From Welwitschia mirabilis (lineage: Eukaryota; Gnetophyta; Gnetopsida; Welwitschiales): a stretch of 64,000 nt of DNA. Below are positions 11,865-23,081 of this stretch, piece by piece (position 1 is the stretch's first letter; the number at the start of each line of letters is the position of its first letter). The position numbers and the translations under genes are program-made. The stretch covers positions 206,722,210-206,786,209 of the forward strand of contig JBOZIK010000001.1 in NCBI GenBank assembly GCA_051453625.1, written 5' to 3'. A model generated the notes under the pieces. The model had not been told where the DNA came from and made no database searches. It saw only the letters and a list, made by a program, of their open reading frames with translations.

Positions 11865-13008
11865 TGTTAAGTTAATTTTGCTAATTTTATGTTAAATGAA
11901 CATATTTGATATAGAAAAATATGTTTCAATTATTGTAAGAAATTATATTCCTTGTATATCATAAGTAATCCAACATTTTTCACTAGCTTCTTATGAACTT
12001 GACAAGTGACAGAACTAATAAGGGGTCGACTAGATCCCAAAGGGGTCAATCGAACCTATACCAAAAATTATCTAATCAATTTATTAAGGGGTCAACTAGA
12101 TTTTAGAGAAACCATCTAGACCTGTGCTCAATATTTTTTTCATATCAAGTTCATAAGAAATCAACCAAATAAAAGGGAAGTCAATTGAATCTAGATCAAA
12201 TGCAGTCGATTGAATTCTAGATGGGGTTGAATAGACTAGGTAGTATAAGGAAATTAGATTGATCAAAATAAAATGAGGTTGAAAAACTTCAGTAATGACA
12301 ATTAATGGAGTCAACTAGATGATTTAAGAAGTTAACTGATCATATAAAAAATGAAATTTTTTAGCTAACTTTTGTAGTCATTATCTCCTTATTTTTAACT
12401 ATTGGAGTATTAGATTCATTTGTAAATACTAAAATATTTCTTCTATATAATTCATATAAATCAAAATCTTTATACATCTCTTTGATCAATTAAAAATAAA
12501 AATCGCACTTTTGTATTATCGAGACTCATTGATCAACAGACTATACTATATGAACTTGTGGTTATGAACTTTCTTTTAGATAGTGTATTTTTAACTTTAT
12601 TGTACTTCAGATTTGGTGGAGATAGTGCATTCAAGTATGCTATTCTTACTAAAAGCTTTTCTTTGTAAAGGTTAAAACTTAACATCAAAAAATCCATTTA
12701 TAAATGTTGTAGGTTAACCTAAAAAACCTAATAAGAAAGAAACAAGGATCTATATCAGCTTAGGTATGAAGTTAACTACTAAGAGGGAAGTAGGGGTTTT
12801 CTTAAACCACTATAAGTCATTGTGTTTGATGATCTTCTTTGGTGTTTTTAATTTTCAATTATTTTCATGTTATTTAATTCATCTAATCTCATTTAATAAT
12901 AGTTTAGTTTATTAATTCAAATCCTCAAATATTTCTAGTGTAATTTTTAAAGGGTAAATTTTATATTATAAAATCTATTTAACATCCCCTAGGATTTAAG
13001 ATCATCCA
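11865..13008 (+). repeat. 5' LTR of copia element
   Basis: It begins TGTTAAGTTA and ends ATCATCCA, 1144 bases, and aligns along its length with 21010-22157. It contains a series of related GTCGACTAGATC / GTCAACTAGAT motifs (12024, 12092, 12300 and others). It would hold promoter and polyadenylation signals. Confidence 0.9.
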
Positions 13009-13010
13009 TT

Positions 13011-13022
13011 TGGTATTAGAGA
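13011..13022 (+). other. Primer binding site, tRNA-Met type
   Basis: TGGTATTAGAGA, two bases after the LTR, matches the common plant copia site TGGTATCAGAGC at 10 of 12 positions. It would bind the initiator methionine tRNA to start minus-strand synthesis. Confidence 0.8.
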
Positions 13023-13079
13023 AAGGTTGAGTTAGTTATAGATCCTAATAGATCTTAACTTCTAAGCCATAGCTAATGA

Positions 13080-14512
13080 GTAACTATTGATGGCCTTTCT
13101 ACTAGAGAGCTACCTATGTTTGATGGAATCAACTATGCTAACTAAAAGGCTCAAATGAGAATCTTTCTTAGATCTCTTAATGTATACATAGAGGAGGTTA
13201 TCTATAATAGAAATGTTATGCCCACAATATCCAAAACTAATAGTAACGATACCACCATAATTGTTGTGAAACCTTGAGACCAATGGACCTCCCTTAATAA
13301 GATAAAAGCAACTGTAGATGCCCAAGCTCTTAATGCTATTTTTTATGTAGCTTGTACAGATGAATTTAGTAGGATTGTTAATTGCAAATATGTCAAGAAA
13401 TCTTGAAACATACTTGAAATAGCCCATCAAGAAACATCCATTATAAAGTAGGCAAAGTTACATATTCTTATCTCAAAATTTGAAGATATTCACATGCAAG
13501 AGGAATAAAATTTATAAGAGTTTTTCAATAGACTAATAGATATAGTAAACTCAATGGCAATCCTAGAAGAAAATATGGATCAAGGAAAAGTAATAAGAAA
13601 AGTTCTAAAATCTCTTTTAAAGCATTTTATGCCAAACATCACTTCCATTAAGGAAAGTAAGAACATCAATTAAATGACCCTCGATGAACTACAAGATAAT
13701 CTTCAAACTTATAAGTTAATGTTATCTAAAGATAAGAAAAAAAGTCTTGTATTAAAAAGTGTATAGAAAGATTCCATATTTTAAAGATTAGGTAAAAATC
13801 TTAGTGAGGATAAAGTTGCACTATTAGCAACAAGGTTTAAAAAATTCTTACATAAAAGAAAAACAAATGGCAAATCAAGCAATGGGCAAAAAAGGGATCA
13901 ATCTAAGCTAAGAAGAGATTAAGAGAAATAAAAGATGATCTAGTGCTATGCCTGTAAAAGATATGAACATGTTACAAATAAATGTTCTAATAAAAAAAAG
14001 AAATCAGAGAAAACCTAAGAAATCATCATTCATTACCACTTGGAACAATGTAGATAAAGAATAAGATAATAACTCAAGTCAAAAATTAGATGCAAATAGG
14101 AGATTTTCTTTCATGGCAATCATCTCTCTTAAAAAAANNNNNNNNNNNNNNNNNNNNNNNNNNNNNNNNNNNNNNNNNNNNNNNNNNNNNNNNNNNNNNN
14201 NNNNNNNNNNNNNNNNNNNNNNNNNNNNNNNNNNNNNCAATCATTTCTCTCTTAAAAAAACATGTCATGTTTAGCTAAACTAAATGACTTAAACCTTATA
14301 AAATAAGATCAAGAAGAGCTAGAAAACATCCACCAAGAACTCTACTTAGAATGTAAAAAGCTATCAAATTAGATCAATAAACTAAATAAAATAGTAAGGG
14401 CTCTAAATAGGGAAAAGAAAGTATTATAGGATAAATATAAGATGATCCAAATAGGGAACACCAAGCTAAATTAAGAGGTAAAAATCTTGTTTCATTTTGT
14501 AAATAAATTTTC
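13080..14512 (+). pseudogene. Copia gag, first copy, decayed
   Basis: The gag capsid region shows A-L-N-A-I-F-Y-V-A-C-T-D-E-F-S-R-I around 13330-13380 and T-L-D-E-L-Q-D-N-L-Q-T-Y around 13680-13720. A zinc knuckle C-Y-A-C-K-R-Y-E-H-V-T-N-K-C (CCHC, all four ligands present) lies at 13944-13985. A coiled-coil-like charged stretch follows. Many stops derive from CAA/CAG or TGG codons. The copy ends at a 100-N gap, and the same region restarts at 14613. Confidence 0.8.
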
Positions 14513-14612
14513 NNNNNNNNNNNNNNNNNNNNNNNNNNNNNNNNNNNNNNNNNNNNNNNNNNNNNNNNNNNNNNNNNNNNNNNNNNNNNNNNNNNNNNNN
14601 NNNNNNNNNNNN

Positions 14613-16200
14613 AGAGGAGATTATCTATAATGGATATGTTGTGCTCACAATAGCCAAAACCGATAGTAACGTACCACCATAATTGTTGAGAAACCTTGAG
14701 AGTAATGAACCCCTATTGATAAGGTCAAAGCAACCACAGATGCCCATGCTCTTAATGCTACTTTTCTGCAGTTTGTGCAGATGAGTTTAAGAGGATAGTT
14801 AATTGCAAACTTGCCAAGGAAGCTTGGGACATACTTGAAAAGCCCGTGAAGGGACATCCATCATAAAACAGGCAAAAGCTATAGATGCTTATATCAAAGT
14901 TTGAAGATATTCGCATGGAAAAAGTGGTACGAAAAGTACTAAGACCTCTTTCAAAGCATTTTGAGCCAAAGGTAACTACCATCGAGGAAAGTAAGCACAT
15001 CAATCGAATGGCCTTGGATGAACTACAAGGTAATCTTCAAACTTATGAGTTAAAGTTCTCTAAAGATAAGAAGAAAAGTCTTGCGTTCAGCCCTGGCCTC
15101 ACATGGTTATTCAGACTACACTTATGAGGCGGGTTCGGTTAGACCCACTCCATTGATACTTCTTAGTGGTCAATAGAGTCAACAGTTTAGTTGATATCGT
15201 GAACGGGATTCAGGGGTACCAGACTGTGGCCTAAGCCCTCTAGGCTGGTGGTGGTACATCGAAAAAGTGTGTAGGAAGATTCTAGATTTGAAAGATTAGA
15301 TGAAGGTCTTAGTGAGGACAAAGTTGCACTATTAGTAAGAAGGTTTAAAAAATTCTTGCATAGAAGAAAAAGAGACGGTGCACCAAGCAAGGGACAAAAA
15401 AGGGGTTAGTCTAAGCCAAGAAGAGATCAAGAAAAGGGGAAGGAGATCTAGTGCCATGCATGTAAAGGATATGGACATTTTGCAAATGAATGTCCTAATA
15501 ATAGAAAATATCGAAGAAAAACCATGAAATCATCATTCATTGCCACTTGGGATAATGTAGATGAATAAGATGACAACAACTCAAGTCAAAAATCAGATGG
15601 AGATAGGAGACTTTCTTTCATGGCAATAGTTCCTCTTTTGAAAAACAAGTAATGCTCAACTGAACTAGTTGACTTAGACTTTATAGAAGAAGATCAAGAA
15701 GAGCTAGAAGACACCTGTCAAGAACTCTACTCAGAATGTGAAAAGCTGGCAAATTGAATCAACGAGTTAAACAAAATAGTGAAGGCCCTAAACAAAGAAA
15801 AGGAAGAGTTGGTGGCTAAATACAGAATGGTTCAAACAGAGAACACCAAGCTAATTCAAGAGGTAAAAAGCTTGTCTCATTATGTAAATAAATTTTCTAA
15901 TAGTTCTAGTAAATTGGAACAGATGCTTGAAATATGAAAATCAGTCCATGACAAGAGAGGTATTGGTTTCACCTCCTTAAAATAACCCAATCATTTGGAT
16001 AAGATAATATCAAAGAATAATAATTTAATTTCAAAGATATCTTGTCATTTTTGTGGAAAGTTAAATCATTCAAAACTATTTTTCAAAGTTAGAAAGATAA
16101 TGTTATTTTCAATTCTTACTAGTACCCTTTCATTTAAATTTATTTCTAAAATTGCATATTATAACAATTCAAAAGGTCTAATTGGATAAGGGCTAATAAT
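14613..16200 (+). pseudogene. Copia gag, second copy, less decayed
   Basis: It repeats 13190-14512 and extends beyond it. It keeps more C and G than the first copy, for example I-E-E-S-K-H-I-N-R-M-A-L-D-E-L-Q near 14980-15030. The zinc knuckle C-H-A-C-K-G-Y-G-H-F-A-N-E-C is at 15452-15493. A glutamate/lysine-rich coiled coil at 15660-15900 precedes a second, broken knuckle (C-H-F-C-G-K-L-N-H, last Cys replaced by Phe) near 16036-16082. A ~177-base foreign insert sits at 15085-15261. It is either a true duplication or two separate copies joined at a gap. Confidence 0.75.
15085..15261. other. GC-richer insert in copia gag copy 2, origin unknown
   Basis: About 177 bases, from TTCAGCCCTGGCCTC to GGTGGTACATC, interrupt the K-S-L-A region of gag; the first copy has no such insert. 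Its base composition is clearly richer in G and C than everything around it. I see no terminal inverted repeat, target duplication or long open frame, and I do not recognise it. Confidence 0.6.
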
Positions 16201-16560
16201 TTGATAAGATTATTTATTTAAATAGCATACAAGGTATCAAATGGAGCTTGTTCATATTTGGATAGTGGCTATTCTCAACACATGATAGATGATAAATTAA
16301 GATTCTAACACTTGGATAATTTTAATGAATGAGATGTAACCTTCAATAATAATGGAAAAGTTAAAATTGAAGGCATTAGAAGCATCGGTGGAGGTAAAAT
16401 CCTAAAATTAATGAAATTTTACATGTGAATGGTTTTAAACATAATTTGCTTAATATTAGCCAAATTTGTGATAAAGGTCATAAAGTTATTTCTGATATTC
16501 AAACATGTAAAGTTTAACAAAATCAAATAAATGAAGCAAATAGGATAGACATGTTTACAG
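16201..16560 (+). pseudogene. Copia protease and pre-integrase region, decayed
   Basis: L-D-S-G-Y-S-Q-H-M at 16258-16284 is the D-S-G protease motif of copia (usually D-S-G-C-S-R-H-M). L-L-N-I-S-Q-I-C-D-K-G-H-K-V near 16448-16490 is the conserved GAG-pre-integrase segment. Both are interrupted by stops. Confidence 0.75.
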
Positions 16561-16579
16561 TTTTGATCAACCTTCTTTT

Positions 16580-17480
16580 TTTATCATTTTTCTCATATAA
16601 ACCAAGAGGAATTATGGCATCAACAGTTAGAACATATAAACTAGGATCATCTTAAAACTATTATTACAAAGAAAATTATGAAAGAAATTATGTGAGGCTT
16701 GCCAAAAAGGAAAATAGATTAGAACCTCCCATAAGAGTAATAACTTAGTTTCCATAACAATTCCACTTAAAATCATTCATATGGACTTAGTAAAACCTAC
16801 TTAAACTAAAAGTATAGGAGAAAAATTATTTTTTTTAAATAATGATGAACAAATTATATAGATTCACTAATTGTCTTCTTAGAAAATAAGGCTAAAACTT
16901 TCAAAAGTTGTGTTCAAATATATAACAAAATCCAAAATGAGAAAGGATACATTATTAAATTTATTAGAAGTAATCATGGAGGGCAATTTAAAAATCATCT
17001 TTTTGTGAAATATTGTGTGGACAATGGTATAAAAGATTTGTTTTTAGCTTCAAATATTCCACAACAAAATCAAATTGAAGAAAGGAAAAATTGGATCTTT
17101 TAAAAGATGATAAGAACAAAGCTGAATGATAAAAAAGTGCCTAAAACATTTTGGACTAAAGCAGTAAGTACTGCATGCTATATTATCAACATACTTTATC
17201 AAATATTAAGTATGGATAAAACCCCTTGTAAGGCTTGGAAAGAAAGAAAGCCAAATGTATAATATTTTAAGGTCATTAGAAGCAAATGCTTTATATTAAA
17301 AGATAGAGAAAAATTAAGCAAATTTGAGCCTAAGGCTAATGAAATAATTTTTCTAGGCTATTCAACTAGAAGTAGAGCTTATTAAGTTTTTAACAAATGA
17401 ATTATAACAGTGGAAGAATCCATAAATGTGCAAATAGATAACTTTAGTATCAGACCTTTATGTTCAAGTAGTAAATAAAA
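16580..17480 (+). pseudogene. Copia integrase, decayed
   Basis: It opens with the histidine region (E-L-W-H-Q-Q-L-E-H near 16609-16640). The core has H-M-D-L-V at 16778, then S-N-H-G-G-Q-F at 16969-16989, where the catalytic Asp of S-D-N-G-G has become N. N-Q-I-E-E-R-K-N at ~17070 keeps the glutamate. The C-terminal segment I-F-L-G-Y-S is at 17348-17365. Several stops show it is dead. Confidence 0.8.
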
Positions 17481-17689
17481 TATTACTCTAAGTATCTTTA
17501 TTATTAAGCAAGTAACAAATGAAAAAGAAGAAGAAACAACTCAAGACATTACTTCTAAAAAGTTCAAAGAACTAAAAGATCATCCTATTAATTTAGTTAT
17601 TATAGATGCAAATTCAAAAATATATATAAGAAACTCTCTTAAACAATTTTATGTCTACATTTATTATGTCTTTCAAATTAAACTGAAGA

Positions 17690-18420
17690 AGCATGAAGAG
17701 GCTAAAACTCATGAAGAATGGATGACAGAAATGCAAGAAGAATTACAATAATTTGGAAGAAATGATGTTTGAAAATTAGTAGAAAGACCAAAGGATTGGA
17801 ATGTAATTAGAATAAAATATATCTTTGAGAACAAGTGTGGTAAATACAATAATGTGATTAAGAAGAAACCTAAATTAGTGGCTCAATAATATAATGAAAT
17901 TAAAGGGATAAATGAAGAAAACACATCTACTCCTGTAGCAAGACTGGATAACATTAGAATGTTTCTTTCTTATATAGCCTTTAAAAATTCTAAAGTTTTT
18001 CAAATATATGTGAAAAGTACCTTTTTACATAAAACCCTCAATAAAGAAGTATATGTGAAGCAATCATAAGGCTTTATCAATCCACATAAATCAATCCATG
18101 TCTATAGACTTTAAAAGACTTTGTATGATTTAAAATAGACATCTAGGGCTTGGTATGAAAACTAACAACATTTATTAAACAAAATGATTATACCCATGAA
18201 GCAGTAGATAAAACTCTCTTTATCAAGAATCTTAAGTAGGTCTTTATTATTTTTTAGATCTATGTTAATGATATAATTTTTAAAGCCTCAAAGGAGGATC
18301 TCTTAAAATAGTTTTCTAACATTATAAAAACACACTTTGAGATGAGTATGCTTGGTGAGAGAAGCATGTTTATTAGTCTATAAGGTATTTTCATATCTTA
18401 ATCAAAATACTCAAAGAAGT
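17690..18420 (+). pseudogene. Copia reverse transcriptase, decayed
   Basis: The typical start E-E-W-M-T-E-M-Q-E-E-L lies at ~17716-17750. Further blocks are W-N-V-I-R-I-K-Y-I-F (17798) and T-S-T-P-V-A-R (17926). K-T-L-Y-D-L-K near 18115-18135 corresponds to the K-S-L-Y-G-L-K-Q block. The catalytic Y-V-D-D reads Y-V-N-D at about 18260. Confidence 0.85.
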
Positions 18421-18559
18421 TGATTAATTAATTTGGACTTGAAAATATAAAATCAACTGATACTCCTATATCAACATTATGCAAGATCAATCTTCATGAT
18501 CATGATAAATCAATGGATCAAAAATGTTATAGGAGTATGATAAAGAACCTTTTGTATTT

Positions 18560-19195
18560 AACTGCTAGTAGACCTAACATAATGTTTAGTGTTATTGTGT
18601 GTGCTAAATATCGGATTAAATCAAAGAAATCACACTTCTAAGTTGTTAAAATAATCATAAGGTATATAAAATATATGAGTGACTATGGGCTATCATATCC
18701 CACAAGAACTTCTTTTGAAACTTATAGGTTTTAGTGATGTGAATAGGGCTAGATGCAAAGATGATTGTAAAAGTACTATTGAAAATTACTTCTTTTTAGG
18801 ATTATGGTTGACAAGATGGATACGTAAAAATTAAAATTCTATTTCTCTTCCCACAACAGAAGCAAAATAAATAACATCAAGAAGTTATTATACCCATCTT
18901 CTATATATGAAAGAAAGGCTTAAAGACTTTAGAGTTAACTATGGTCAAGTACCAATCTTTTATGATAATACAAGTGTAATTAATATTTTAAAAACCTCTA
19001 TTCAACATTCTTATAATAAATATGTTAAACTTAGACATCATTTTATTAGAGACTAAGTAGAAAAAGGTAACATTTCCATGAATTTTATAAGCACTAATAA
19101 ATAGATGGCTAATATTTTTATGAAACCCCTAAAATTCGAAAAAGTTTTGACTATTTGTCATGAACTGAGAGTTATTTTTCTATCCTCTGACTAAA
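18560..19195 (+). pseudogene. Copia RNase H, decayed
   Basis: Recognisable blocks are C-K-D-D-C-K-S-T at ~18756, L-P-T-T-E-A-K (from S-T-T-E-A-E) at ~18850, P-I-F-Y-D-N-T-S-V at ~18950, L-R-H-H-F-I-R-D at 19031-19053 and M-A-N-I-F-M-K-P-L at ~19105. The acidic residue of T-E-A-E has become K. This is the normal end of copia pol. Confidence 0.8.
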
Positions 19196-19739
19196 AATAA
19201 GATTGGTTAGCTTAATTTATAATTTGATCAACTAAACTTGAAGAAGTTAATTCGATCAGAATTTAACCTAGTTGCTTGAACTCTTTCTAAGTAAATCTGA
19301 AATAAATCAGGTTAACTAAACTATAGTCTTGATTGACTGAATCTAGAATACTTTTAATTCAAATCTCAATAGATCAACTGGATCATAATCTAATTAATTG
19401 AACCTATAGGATTAGATAGGGAAGAAAGGTGAGTGAACCATTTTTTCTTAGATTTAGCTTGTTTATCCCCCTTATAAAATCTTTTTAGAATTCTACCTAT
19501 CTCATTTTTATATAACTTCTTTAGATCTTTTCAGTTTTCTTCCTTCTTTCTTGATCTTCAGTAAGTGCCATGTGTCTTCAAGATAGAAGGATCCTTAAGA
19601 AGATTAAGATAAAAAGAGGTAGCAAATAAGGATCTAGGCTATTTCTACTTAGGAATTTTAGATGAAGCCTTAGAAAAGTTTGCTTAGAAGTTTGAAAAGA
19701 AACCTATTTATTAGGAGAGGTTAGTAGCTTCAGGATAAC
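19196..19739 (+). other. Copia post-pol spacer with LTR-like motif array
   Basis: No gene. Between 19200 and 19420 the stretch repeats GATCAACT / GTTGATT / TTGAACC motifs related to the GTCGACTAGATC series of this element's own LTRs. Confidence 0.55.
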
Positions 19740-20640
19740 TCAGAGACTTATGCATGTGGTAAGATTGCTTAATGATCTATATCTCTTTTATTTCCTTGAG
19801 GTTTCTGAGTTTACATATCCTTTTCTTACTTACATGTTCTATTGTAATGCTTCTTATGATGTGGATTCATCTACCCTTTTAATACTTATTTTTGAAAAAA
19901 ACCAAAAAAAAAAAAGAGTTACCTTAGGTCTAATAGAATCCCTCACAAATATTTCTAGAGGAGATTATAAGGAGTTTTGATCCTTGGATAACTCCATGGA
20001 GGATAAGGTAGAAGCCACTAAGGATCTTTGTGGGAAATTCATTTGGTGGAAAACCACCCTTTCTACCTCCCATCTTATTCCAAACTATTACTTTCTTCAT
20101 TTAATTTTTAGCTATAATTTTTTACCTCTTGCTAGTTATCGTGATAAGACCTTAAATTATCATGCTTATCTTCTATATTTGGTGGGAATACATTAATCTA
20201 TTAATTCTTGTGCCATCATTTTTAAGAATATGGTCTCTTCGTTAGAATACCATAAAACTTAGGCTCTTCCTTACCTTGTCCTGATTAGAAATATTTGTTG
20301 CTATTTTAGGGTTTAAATCTACCCCAAGCTTAAAACCTTAACTCCCATGTCTTCTATTAGGTGTGTCATTCTATTATGAATGCACATTTTTTCTAGCTTT
20401 AAGGATCTTATAAATCTTTTTTTTTGAAGTATATGTTTCCAAAGAGACTCTTTCATACCTAAAGAGGCTTGATTCACACACTTGTCACATAAAGGAGGCA
20501 CTCATTGTACTAGGCTATAAAATTGTAGACACTTCTAAGGAAGCTGGTAATTCTCAGCATAAGGTAGTAGAAGAGGAAGAAGAATATGACCTAGATTATA
20601 ATGAAGAATTCGAGAAAGAAGAAGAGGAAGAATAAAATTA
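19740..20640 (+). pseudogene. Copia post-pol ORF (envelope-like position)
   Basis: Two nearly adjoining open stretches at 19750-19980 and 19984-20196 read in the same frame (one stop between), followed by decayed frames. Blocks such as L-A-S-Y-R-D-K and L-Y-L-V-G-I-H, then A-L-P-Y-L-V-L-I near 20265, and an acidic tail (runs of Glu at 20567-20640), resemble the ORF that plant copia elements of the Sirevirus type carry after pol. It is often called env-like, but it has no proven entry role. No membrane segment is convincing. Assignment by layout and partial motifs. Confidence 0.5.
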
Positions 20641-20675
20641 AATTTATTGGTATTATTATTATTTTCTCTCCTTTG

Positions 20676-20703
20676 TCATTAATGTCAAAAGGGAGAGAAA
20701 ATA
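20676..20703 (+). other. Upstream polypurine tract of copia element
   Basis: TTTGTCATTAATGTCAAAA followed by GGGAGAGAAAA, about 310 bases before the 3' LTR. The same motif with a purine run recurs at 20990-21009 next to the LTR. Multiple such tracts are reported for Sireviruses. Confidence 0.65.
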
Positions 20704-20989
20704 TTCTATGTTTGAAGTTTTTTTAAGCATGATTGTTATTACTTAGTTATAGTTTAGTAGTTGATATTAATTTTAATACTTACTAATAAATGTTATATTT
20801 CCTATAAATTATGCTTTTAAAACTTATTTGATTATTTATTTTTGAAAAAGCATTATAATATTTATATTAAATAAAAATGTTATTGTTCTGACCAAATGTA
20901 CTTCACATTTTTATTATGGAAATATCATGAGAAGGAGTTTTTATCATAAGCTTAACAAGTTTTTATATATAATCCAATATAATTTGCTA

Positions 20990-21009
20990 TTAATATCAAA
21001 GGAAAAGAT
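20990..21009 (+). other. Polypurine tract next to copia 3' LTR
   Basis: TTAATATCAAAGGAAAAGAT directly before the LTR start. It is a decayed version of the motif at 20676-20703 and is expected to prime plus-strand DNA. Confidence 0.75.
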
Positions 21010-22157
21010 TATTAAGTTATTTTTGTCAATTTTATGTTAAACTAATATATCTAGTGTAGTAAAATATGTTGCAATTATTATAGGAAATTATAATTCTTAT
21101 AGGTCAAGAGTAATCCAACATTTTTTACTAGCTTTACATAAACCTCAAAAGTAATAAAACTAATAAGGGATCGACTAGATCCCAAAGGGATTGATCAGAC
21201 CTATACCAAAAATTGTCTAATCAATTTATCAAGGTATCTACTAGATTTTAGAGGGATGAACTAAACCTATGCTAAATATATTTTTCATATCAAGTTGATA
21301 ATTAGTTAACCAGATAAAATGGGGGGTAAAGCATATCTAGACTAAATGTAATCAAGTAAATTCTAGATGGGATAACCAAACTAGATGATGTAAGGAAATT
21401 AGATCAACTAGAAGAAAATGAAATCGACCAACTTCAATGATAGCAGTTAATGAAGTCGATTGGATTCTTTGAGGAGTCAATTAGTCATGGTGGAAATGGA
21501 ACTTTTAGTTTATTTTCTTAGTCATTATCTCCTTATTTTTATCTATTCGAGTATTAGATTCATTTGTAAACCCTAAGATCTATCTTCTATATAATTTAAA
21601 TGAATCAAAATCTTTATACATATCTTTGATCAATCAAAAAGAAAAAATATACTTTTGTACTATCAAGATTCATTGATCAATATACTATACTATACGAACT
21701 TGCACTTGTGAACTTCCTTTTAGATAGTGTACTTCTGAATTTGTTGTACTTTATATTTGATAAAGACCGAGCATTCAGACATACTATTCTCATCACAAGC
21801 TTTTCTCTAATCAAGGTTAAGACTTAGCCTCGAAAAGTTAATTTGTAAAGGTTATGGGTTGATCTGAGAAACTTGATAAGAAAGCAATAAGAATCTAGAT
21901 CATCTTAGGATTAAAGCTAACTATCAAGAGGAGAGTAGGGGGTTTTTTGTAAACCACTATAAATTGTTATGTCTACTGATCTTCTTTGTATTTTCTATTT
22001 TTAGTTATTTTCTTCTTCTTTCATTTATCTAATCTCATTTGATAATAGTCTAGTTTAATAGTTCAAATACTCAAAGATTTCTGGTATAGTTTTTAAAGGG
22101 TAAATTCTATACTATAAAACCTATTCAAGTTCCTCCTCTAGGGTTTAAGATCCTTCA
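21010..22157 (+). repeat. 3' LTR of copia element
   Basis: 1148 bases homologous to 11865-13008. Its first base pair of the terminal TG has decayed to TA (TATTAAG against TGTTAAG). It ends ATCCTTCA followed by the GAATT target repeat. It differs from the 5' LTR at many scattered bases, so the insertion is old. Confidence 0.9.
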
Positions 22158-22162
22158 GAATT
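22158..22162. repeat. Target-site duplication GAATT (right) of copia element
   Basis: Identical to 11860-11864; gypsy integrase homology resumes right after it. Confidence 0.9.
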
Positions 22163-23071
22163 GTCTATGAATAGCACTCATTCATTTCTCATTAAGATGT
22201 TGAATTTGTAATAAATGATAGTAAACATTCTCATCATGGTCTAACACATTAAGTTGATGGATAGTATGATAAGAGTTATAGCAAACATCAATAGGTAGAA
22301 CATAAGTTTTATAATATATAAGTATATAAGTTGAAAATCCAAGTGAATTAAGCCAAGTAGTGCAATAAACCCATAGCACATCATCTAGTGTGAGAGACCA
22401 AAATTTCTTATTTTTCAAAATAAGTTTTTAGAACATCTTCTTAATTTCTGTACTAGCATTCTTAGCTTAATCATTAATTAGTGATAAGTATTTGTAATTC
22501 AATGTTTCATTCTTATAGAAAGGAGGAGTTTCCTAAGAACATTGTTAATGAAGTAAGCACCTTAATCACTACTTCAGATTCTAGGGAAGCTAAACCTATG
22601 AAAGATAGTGGATTTTAGAAAAAAACACATGGATTTGACATCATTAGTTTGGGTAGGAATTTCTTTAACTCATTTCATAACATAGTTTATAGCTACCAAG
22701 ATGTAATTATTTTTGCAATAAGATGGTTAAGAGGGCTTATAAAGTCTATACTCTAATAATCAAAAGGTTCACATTCAAGGATACTTTATAAGAGCATATT
22801 AGGAGATTTGGTTAGGCTTCCAAAATGTTGACATGTATCACATCTTCATGCATGATTAAAAGAGTCTTTTAAAAAGGTAGGTCAATAGAAGCTAGCATGA
22901 ACGATTTTGATGGTTATCTTCTAACCACTAAAGTAACCTCTACACATGCCATTATGACAAAGGGAAATAATGTCAAGTTGTTCCCACTCTAGTGTACACT
23001 TATGCATGATTTTATATTTACATCTTTGGTATAGGTATGGCTCATTCCATTCATAATCTCCTATTATATGG
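22163..23071 (-). pseudogene. Element C integrase, N-terminal and core part
   Basis: The open minus-strand frame 22182-22418 reads L-D-D-V-L-W-V-Y-C-T-T-W and C-Y-N-S-Y-H-T-I-H-Q-L, homologous to the G1 integrase at 3000-3140. The zinc-binding region lies at about 22900-23060. Stops are frequent. Together with 11500-11859 it makes one interrupted gene. Confidence 0.8.
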
Positions 23072-23081
23072 NNNNNNNNNN

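Larger units (their letters stand above)
11865..22157 (+). mobile_element. Complete Ty1/copia (Sirevirus-like) retrotransposon inserted in element C
   Basis: It has two LTRs of ~1.15 kb, a tRNA-Met-type primer site, and the order gag, PR, IN, RT, RNase H, which defines copia. A further ORF sits between pol and the 3' LTR, and two purine tracts follow a TTTGTCATTAATGTCAAA-like motif. Large size, extra ORF and repeated purine tracts are features described for plant Sireviruses. The coding region has many stops. The flanks show GAATT on both sides, and removing element plus one repeat rejoins the gypsy integrase reading. It is therefore younger than element C. Internal gaps at 14138 and 14513 carry duplicated flanks. 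Confidence 0.9.
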
